Translations under genes and position numbers: made by a program
In this document: piece by piece, positions 57,702 to 64,000 of the stretch
How positions within the stretch are numbered: position 1 is the stretch's first letter
How the letters are laid out: every line of letters begins with the position of its first letter
Assembly (NCBI GenBank): GCA_905221605.1
Contig: CAJNDS010000035.1
Span: forward strand, 185,189-249,188
Source of the DNA: Symbiodinium natans
Taxonomy: Eukaryota > Sar > Dinophyceae > Suessiales > Symbiodiniaceae
Reading direction: 5' to 3'
Length of the DNA stretch: 64,000 nucleotides
The notes under the pieces: generated by a model
The model's database searches: none
Told to the model about the DNA's origin: nothing
The model's input: only the letters and a program-made list of their open reading frames with translations

Positions 57702-59929
57702 CACACCCTGATGGCTTCCTTGAGGCATCCATGTAGATACAGTCCTTCTGGGCAAGCTGCGCCGGCTGGGCTCAGAGGCAGGGTCGCCAATCAGGGTGAT
57801 CCATCAGTTTTTTTGTCATGTGGAGTTAGATATGACTTGCAGATCGCCGTACTTCCAGCAGCTCAGGACTTGCTTGCGACGACTTGAGGCAAAAGCCATT
57901 GGACCGGCAGCCAGTTTGGGCCAGTACGTCAAGGCTTGACATGGATTTGTCAAATGGCAGAAGGCGCACCGCCTGAGATCCGTCCCACCGCAGAGCCAGT
58001 GTGGTCTTTCCTTAGGGATGTCCAAAGCTACGCCACGCCCGGAGCAATGGCTGGGCAGAGTGGCGCTGCGTGCGGAGTCGGGATGCTGAGATTTTTCGGA
58101 CGTGAGCTCGCGTGGAAGGTCGAGCTGGTCCGTGACGAGTTTCCTAGTTCCGACGCCAGTCTTACTGAGTCTTAATCCTGGATCCACCGTGGGAAGATGA
58201 AGACCCAGGCACACCCCCAGGATTCTGGAAGCAACTTCTCAAGTTATGCGGTAGTGAGCCTCCATGTTCGGAAGCGAGCATTACACGAATTGTCGGAAGG
58301 GAGAGACAGGTGGATCAGAACTGTTGCCCAAGCTGCTCGTTAGGCGATTGAATTCTGTTTCGTTCTGCTCGTATTCGTACCGGTTTAAACGGCCCATTAA
58401 ATATTTGAAAGCGCCGGGAAGTTCCATAATACAGATGAGCAAAGCGGGTAGAGGCGGGGGCGGGGACACGACAATCCTAGAAGAATTCTTGAGACTTCAA
58501 GTACTTTGAACACGTTTATCAATTATGGATACCCCTGTGTTTAAGAAAATGCGCATGGCCTTAAAGACGACTTTCGCTACATCTCTCATGACATATTTCT
58601 TGTCCACTCCGACCAAACCTCCTCCGAGGAAGGGACTCTCTGAATATGATACTGATATTAGTTCATGAAATCTGACAAGATTTTGGCAAGGAATTTCATG
58701 AATTTTGTTCAATGAATTTTGATATTATTATTGCATGATCAGTTATTTCTTTCAGTAAATGAAATTCTTGGCGAAGTGCTTTTTTTCTGTTCTTGAAAAT
58801 TCCTGGGAATTTCAAGAAAATGAGCCATGAAGATTTGGGGAATTTCACGAAGATGGCTCATGAATATTTCTGGAGTTTTCATGATAATGATCTGTGAGAA
58901 TATGGAGATGATCCTTGAAAACTTTTACGAAATTTCCCGACAATTTTCGTATAGAGGAACTCGCGTGACAAATATAATGAAGCCCTTAGGTATCAAAGAG
59001 CATGAATTTCTTGACGTGATTGGAGACCCTCCAGGCCCTAAGGGTAATACAAGACCTGCTTCTTGAGGTACGGCAGCCGACGCGCTCACGAAGCCTCGGT
59101 GAGATAATTATTCTGGGAAGAATGGATGAGGGCTCCGGTTACACCAATAGGCAATCTCCTCGAATGGTCCTTGTAGATTGGGTGCCCGGACAGAGGTATC
59201 CAGTTCGGGGTGGTAAAAAAGAACTATCATTCTCAAGCGTTTTCCGGTATAAGTACGATCTAAGCGGCTATACATGAAGATGAAATTTCTTATGCTTTCG
59301 ATTAATTGCACGCCTACTTGCACGCTTTGGAGGTGCATCTACTTACACGCCTTGGAGGTGTCGGGCCGTCCATTAAACGTGCTTGACTTTTGCCCCGGCG
59401 CTGCGTTATCTTGTTTCGGGCTCCACCGCTACGTAAACGCGCGCGGGGAATATTAATTATGCGGCTGGGCCATGCAACGGGACGCGCGCTATGGTGGTTG
59501 CTGCTTGTTATTACCTTTTTCACGCAGTTCTTTCTAGTGGTTATACATGATTACTTCTTCCAAAATCCTGTCTCAAAGTTAAGGTTAGTCGTGACGTGAC
59601 AAAAGATCCTATCAAATCGTATTGAATGAGGGGGTATTTTGCCCAATGTCTAACATAAATGACAAGGAATTTATGACGCGTGCATTTGTATTCGAAATTT
59701 GGGCCCGTTGTCGATTAATATGAATACGAAGTGAATTCACTGAATTATTTATCAACCTGTGCATGAAATTACGTAATTCAGGAATGAACGAAGCTATAGC
59801 GTACGAACCAAATCCCTTATGTTATTAGTGTTTTTTGGGGGGTTTTGTTTGTACCACTCTTACGTAGAGAATGCAATGAACTAATTTACAAATGAAGTGA
59901 ATATATGAACAGAGTGCGTGAAATTAGTG
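57702..59929. other. Intergenic; AT-rich with GGGAATTTC-type repeats from about 58.5 kb
   Basis: From about 58.3 kb the base composition changes to AT-rich. The segment 58794-58885 has two or three loose 35-40 bp copies of GGGAATTTCA-GAA-ATG-GCTCATGAA. The word AAAATTCCTGGGAATTT at 58796-58812 recurs in altered form near 63067. No gene is recognised. Short frames at 58264-58509 and 59020-59277 lack family motifs. Confidence 0.5.
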
Positions 59930-60003
59930 AACCCTAAACCCTAAACCCTGTACCCTACACCCTACACCCTTCACCCTACACCCTAAACCCGAAACCCAAA
60001 CCC
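59930..60003. repeat. Telomere-like (CCCTAAA)n block, C-rich strand on +
   Basis: Two perfect and several altered CCCTAAA/CCCTACA/CCCTTCA units in a row. The plant/dinoflagellate-type telomere unit is TTTAGGG, read here from its complement. The degeneracy marks an internal or old telomeric tract. Confidence 0.88.
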
Positions 60004-60385
60004 GATTTAAAAGGCTTCAGCTGCAGATTGCAGAGTATAGGGAATAGGCTTCAGGATGTGAGGTATAAAGTGTCACCGTACATTTGACGCTGGATCTTTT
60101 AACCGCCGATGATTTTAAGAGTTCAGGATTTCGGGTTTGTTGTTTTGATCTCAAACCCCAAGTCCCAGGCCTGCAAACCGCGGACCTCCATATCCCCAAA
60201 CCCCCAACTGCTAACCTCAACCCCTACATCCTAATCAAACCGCAAAGCCACACGCCCAAATCTTTATTGCCCCATCCGAAGCAAGCCTAAACCTTAGCCT
60301 TACACCCTACCCGCTGGACCCTAAACAGGGGTGTTCATGATAGGCTTTCCCTTCCTTTAGAACCAGCATGCGCGCTTGTGCTTGC

Positions 60386-60757
60386 CCAGAGTAGGCCCTA
60401 AACCTTAAAACCGGCCCAGAGTAGCCCAGATTAGGCCTTAAACCCTGAAGCCAGCCCAGAGTAGGCCCTAAAACCAGCCCTGATGGCCATGAACCCTACA
60501 GGGCCCAGACTAAGCCCTAAAACCAGCACACAGGAGGCCCAGAGCAAGCCATAAACCCTAAAACCAGCCCTAAAAAGGAAATAAACCCCAAAGCCAGCCC
60601 AGAGTAAGCCTTAACCCTAAAGCCAGCCCAGAGTAGGCCGTAAACCCTAAAGCCAGCCCAGACTAGGCCCTGAACCTGAAAGCCAGCCCAGAGTAGCCCA
60701 GAGCAGTCCCTAAACCCAAAAGCCAGCCAAGAGTAGGCCCTAAACCCTAAAGCCGCC
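60386..60757. repeat. Degenerate ~31-bp repeat containing CCCTAAACCCTAAA
   Basis: About ten degenerate units of the form GCCCAGAGTAGGCCCTAAAC followed by CCTAAAGCCA, of variable length (about 28-45 bp). The telomere-like half suggests a telomere-associated satellite. It ends about 135 bp before the start of the nucleotidyltransferase gene. Confidence 0.88.
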
Positions 60758-60893
60758 AGGTGGTGCTGTTGTACCCTTGTTTAGAAGCGTGGTAAGTATA
60801 CTTCGGAGCAGCTGGTCTTGGACAGCCCGGAGTAGCCCTTTCCCGGTGCTGGCCGCCGCTGCACATGTTTCTTGGCAAAAGCAAAGGAGATCC

Positions 60894-62503
60894 ATGCTCG
60901 AAGCCCAAAATCGCATTCCGCAGGCCTCCACCTTGCCAAGTGAGCTGCGCCAACACTTTGAGGACATATCTACCAAGCTGGCATTGTCTTCAACCGAGAC
61001 AAGCGAAGTCGAACAGCTGATTGATTTTCTTAACGAGCATGTCCGTCCCAGTCTTCCTGGTAAGTCCCTGCAATTCAATAGGTTCCAACTCGCCGGTTCT
61101 GTCGCATCGCGTTGTGCCATATATCCCCGCTACGATGTTGACATTTGTTGCCTGTGGGAAGCTTCGCGTGAGAAAGTTGAGAACGAGCACCTTCAAGATG
61201 CTATGCAAGTCGCTTTTGATGGGGCGCGGGAGGCACTGAAGCAGATCGGATTCCACCTGTTCTATAAGAACCGCATCGGTGGTGACAACACCTGCACATT
61301 CAAGTGGGGATTGCATGGACGCTGGAAGCATGTAGATGTGGATATTGTGATAGGTCAGCCACTTAATATATACCCGATGTCCCTGTACCATGTACTTGCG
61401 CCACAATACACGAAGTGGCAAACGTATTTGGGACCCATGCCACAGTTTCAGATGGGTAACGGCTACAGGGAGATAAGCACTACGAGCGGCTATCGAAGCA
61501 CCCATGAGCGTTTCTCTGTCGCCATTGCATGCGAGGCTCGACAAAGTGATCTTATTGCTCAAGGGGCAATTCGAATATTGAAATATTGGCTGCTGTGTAT
61601 TAAAGTGCAGGCTGGCGTTGGCCAATTGATGGACAGCCAGTACCTGTGGAGCAAGCTGTGCTCCAGTTGGATACGCATTTTCTCAAGCGAAGCCCATTCT
61701 GTGCCACGGGCCGAGGACATGATTGCTGGAATTGTCACCTGGAAGAGAGAGAGCGCAAAGTGCCTGGATTTGCATTGGCTTTGCTCGTGGAGGCTTTTTG
61801 TGAGGAGAGGTATTTCCCCAGCATCGCTGACTTGGTGCTCCACACGTGGACTTTCCTGGCGAATACGGACCCGGCAAATCGTTATGTTGTTCGAGCTCGT
61901 GGTGGCACTCCATACGTGGATGTCATGCACGATTACAAACGCTTTCCTGATTATAATCTTTGCATCATGCAGCCAGATAAGAATCAGAATGTACTCATAG
62001 ATTTTGAGTGCACGCCTGACTTAGTTGAGTGCGCCCGACGCACCTTGGTACTGGTGGACCAGAGTGGTGATCAGCCTTTGAGAAACTTGTTTATCCAATG
62101 CCATTTGAATCCCATGTGGGCTCGACGCTTGGGTTTTGGCCACATGCCATGGACTCTTGCTCACACTGTGCTTCACACAGCGTCACGGAATGACATGCTG
62201 GCGTGGATCTGTGTATGTGGGAGGGAGCCCCCACTTCCAATCGATGAGGATGCCTGGAGAAAGTTCCTGCGTTGGTCCCGTGCTCGGCGAGTCGTTTCTG
62301 CTGCTATTAAGAGGAGACGGCAGCAGGATCCGCGCGGGCGTGATGTGGCTGATAAGGCGGATAGTCTGTGGATGGACTGGTGGCATAGCGAGTCCAGTCC
62401 AGGTCCATGGCCCAAACTCCTGCGTGAATGCACGGAAAACATGGCTCGCAATCATGCTGAACATTGGAAGAGGCCGTTGCCTAATGTGTTCGGGTGTAGT
62501 TGA
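60894..62503 (+). CDS. OAS/CD-NTase-like nucleotidyltransferase (two exons)
   Basis: The first ATG of a frame open from 60777 is at 60894. Residues 65-90 carry the nucleotidyltransferase signature QLAGSVASRCAIYPRYDVDI, that is GS with two metal-binding Asp (D81, D83). The third carboxylate is in WKHVDVDIVIGQP (D148). A helical C-terminal part follows: AIRILKYWLLCIK, VPGFALALLVEAFCEERY and NVLIDFECTPDLVECARRT. This layout is that of the OAS/cGAS/bacterial CD-NTase superfamily, which makes 2'-5' oligoadenylates or cyclic nucleotides. The specific product is unknown. After GTGCAG (61610) the homologous frame changes. A GC-AG intron 61611-61753 restores it and gives about 488 residues, but a frameshift is the alternative. 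The C-terminal 100 residues are basic and Trp-rich, without a known domain. Upstream and downstream are telomere-like repeats. Poly(A)-polymerase-type function is a less likely alternative. Confidence 0.72.
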
Positions 62504-63400
62504 CATAACTTTGTTCTGATGCCGAACTCTAGACTCTAAGCGTGAGCGTACTTGTTACAGGGGTCCAATTTCGTTGGACATTGTTTTGAGACGTGACTCA
62601 TCTATACACCTTAAAATTATTCCCCGTTCTCATTTGTACTCAACACCATATGAGTATTTTGGGTCTCGGCTTTAAATATCCTCCGGTTTGTTTTCGACGA
62701 TTGCTTTTATTGAAGCCTTTCAAGAAGTTTGATCGAGTCGAGATCTCCCTAGCGTAGTAGAAGCCCTTGAATGATCGCCGTCTACGAGCTTAGTGGTGTT
62801 GTGCGGGCTCGTCATTTGCGATTTTGTGTGTCGGGTTGTAATATATTTGACTCTGATGAATATGATTCTATAATATTATATCTTCTCCATATTGGATCCC
62901 CGATATTATTCGTATATCCCCAAAAAAGGCTACGGGCTCGACCCCTATTTTCGCTCTGCGGCCGCCCTGTCGGATGCCCCGCCTCCTCTTCCGGTCGCTT
63001 TGGCTGCTTGTGAGGGCCTTGCAAGGGGATCCTGAAAATTCCGGGAATTTTAACGCTTATTGTCTAAAAATCCTGGGAATTTTGGGAATCACCCGGAGCT
63101 GAAAATTCCCGGAATTTTAGGAATCACCCGGATTGAGGTTTAGGCTTTCCGGATTGGATCTATGGTTCTAGCACAACAATGATGACGTGGGTGCCCCTTC
63201 ACCTTCAGGGAAATCTTCAAGGAAATCTCTTGGTCCAGGGTAGTTCAGATGACGGTCGCCGCCCGCCAGCTGTTCAAGGGGGTTCGGCCTCACGATCACA
63301 TATCAACAACAACAGAGTCACCATGTTCGCACATTCACTTCCACTTGGCGGTATGCAGTGTCGACGCTGGACACGCCTCATGAATTTTTCGGGATCCCCG
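62504..63400. other. Intergenic, AT-rich with GGGAATTTT repeats
   Basis: No gene recognised. At 63031-63135 there are three copies of a palindrome-like core (AAAATTCCCGGAATTTT and variants). Two of them are followed by GGAATCACCCGGA, a direct repeat of about 35 bp. Confidence 0.5.
63031..63135. repeat. Direct repeats of an AATTCC-GGAATT palindromic core
   Basis: The cores at about 63034, 63067 and 63101 share AAAATYC-GGGAATTTT. The second and third are followed by GGAATCACCCGGA. A related word occurs at 58796. Confidence 0.8.
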
Positions 63401-63990
63401 GGTTCAGGGTTTAAGGGTTTTACGGTTGTAGGAGTTTGTCGGGTTTGGGGGTTTTGTTTTTTGCTTCTGTCGTAATGGTGTGGGTTTTGTCGGGCGTGGT
63501 GGGGGTGGGTGGTTTTGGGGTGCTGAGGGGCTGGGGTTGAGGGGCCAGGCTGGGGTTTTGGTTTGCTGCAATGGTTTGGGTTTTGTCCGGTTTGAGGGGC
63601 TAGGGCTGAGGGGTTGGGGTTTGAGGGGCTGAAGGGCTGAGGGGCTGAGGGCTTGAACCGCTGAGTTGAGCAGGGGTTGAAGAGGGGCTGAGAGGAGAGG
63701 GATTGAAGGAGGGGCTGTTCAGGGGCGGGGTTGCTGAAGGGAGGGATTGTTAAAGGGAAGGGCTATTGAAGGGGGTTGTTGAGGGTTGCGAGGGGGCTGT
63801 TCCGGATTGGGGCTGATCGGTTGGGGTTTTTGGGGGTTTTGTTTTTTTTTTTGTAATGGTTTGGGTTTTGTCGGGTATGGTGGGGGGGGTGGGTTTGGGA
63901 TGTTGAGGGGTTGGGGTTGAGGGTCTATGGCTGAGGGGCTGGGATTGAAGGGGTTGAGGGGCTGAGGGCTTTCTCTTTTTTCTATTCAAT
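63400..63990. repeat. G-rich, telomere-like degenerate tract (TTTAGGG-related strand on +)
   Basis: Begins GGGTTCAGGGTTTAAGGGTT, then hundreds of bases of GGGGTTGAGGGGCTGA-type units with very few C. There are two long near-copies of GTAATGG-TTGGGTTTTGTCGGG (near 63472 and 63855). Strong G over C skew on +; able to form G-quadruplexes. No gene. Confidence 0.85.
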
Positions 63991-64000
63991 ACGTGGTGAT

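Noticed and set aside
1-64000. tRNA, rRNA or snRNA genes
   Set aside because: I looked for tRNA box A/B pairs, 5S and U6 landmarks by eye and saw none that could be supported; a tRNAscan/Infernal run would decide.

Overview
The window looks like nuclear DNA of a dinoflagellate, possibly a symbiodiniacean-type genome. The evidence is: four nearly identical intron-free cytochrome c genes in direct tandem; protein-coding genes broken into many short exons with GT, GC and apparently GA donors; (TTTAGGG)n-type telomere-like blocks; a Ty1/copia polyprotein; and every gene I can recognise lying on the + strand, as in the unidirectional gene blocks of dinoflagellates. The species cannot be named from the sequence. 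Most apparent long reading frames are accidental. Real genes appear as 30-150 bp coding islands, which I assembled by eye from family motifs and exon phase.

Layout. 1-3962: 5'-truncated copia polyprotein (integrase, reverse transcriptase, RNase H). 4-5.5 kb: non-coding with dinucleotide repeats. 5.6-7.7 kb: a coiled-coil, Gln/Glu-rich coding segment of unknown function. 7.7-11.2 kb: weak coding islands and short minisatellites. 11.5-13.9 kb: the cytochrome c array. 14-25 kb: scattered unassigned coding islands and a 40-bp minisatellite near 17 kb. 25.3-26.6 kb: an FCP1/SCP-like (NIF/HAD) phosphatase domain in eight exons. 28.4-32.4 kb: ankyrin-repeat exons and a U-box domain, perhaps one E3 ligase gene. 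33.3-35.6 kb: a complete prefoldin subunit 2 gene in eight exons. 36.1-38.5 kb: two unassigned genes. 38.5-49.8 kb: mostly unassigned coding islands, the best at 45.1-45.6 kb. 49.9-51.3 kb: a large period-10/9/3 minisatellite. 53.0-53.3 kb: alternating purine-pyrimidine DNA. 54.1-57.7 kb: an organelle-type PPR protein gene. 58.3-59.9 kb: AT-rich DNA of different texture. 59.9-60.8 kb: C-strand telomere-like repeats. 60.9-62.5 kb: an OAS/CD-NTase-like nucleotidyltransferase. 63.4-64.0 kb: G-strand telomere-like DNA.

The genes do not form a pathway. They are ordinary housekeeping and regulatory genes (respiration, chaperone, phosphatase, ubiquitin ligase, organelle RNA metabolism) side by side, as expected for dinoflagellate gene blocks. 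The most unusual items are the nucleotidyltransferase flanked by opposed telomere-like blocks, the cytochrome c array with its conserved spacers, and the splice sites. The repeat calls, the cytochrome c genes, the prefoldin gene and the PPR exons are firm. Exon borders of the phosphatase and U-box genes are inferred. The unassigned islands are tentative.
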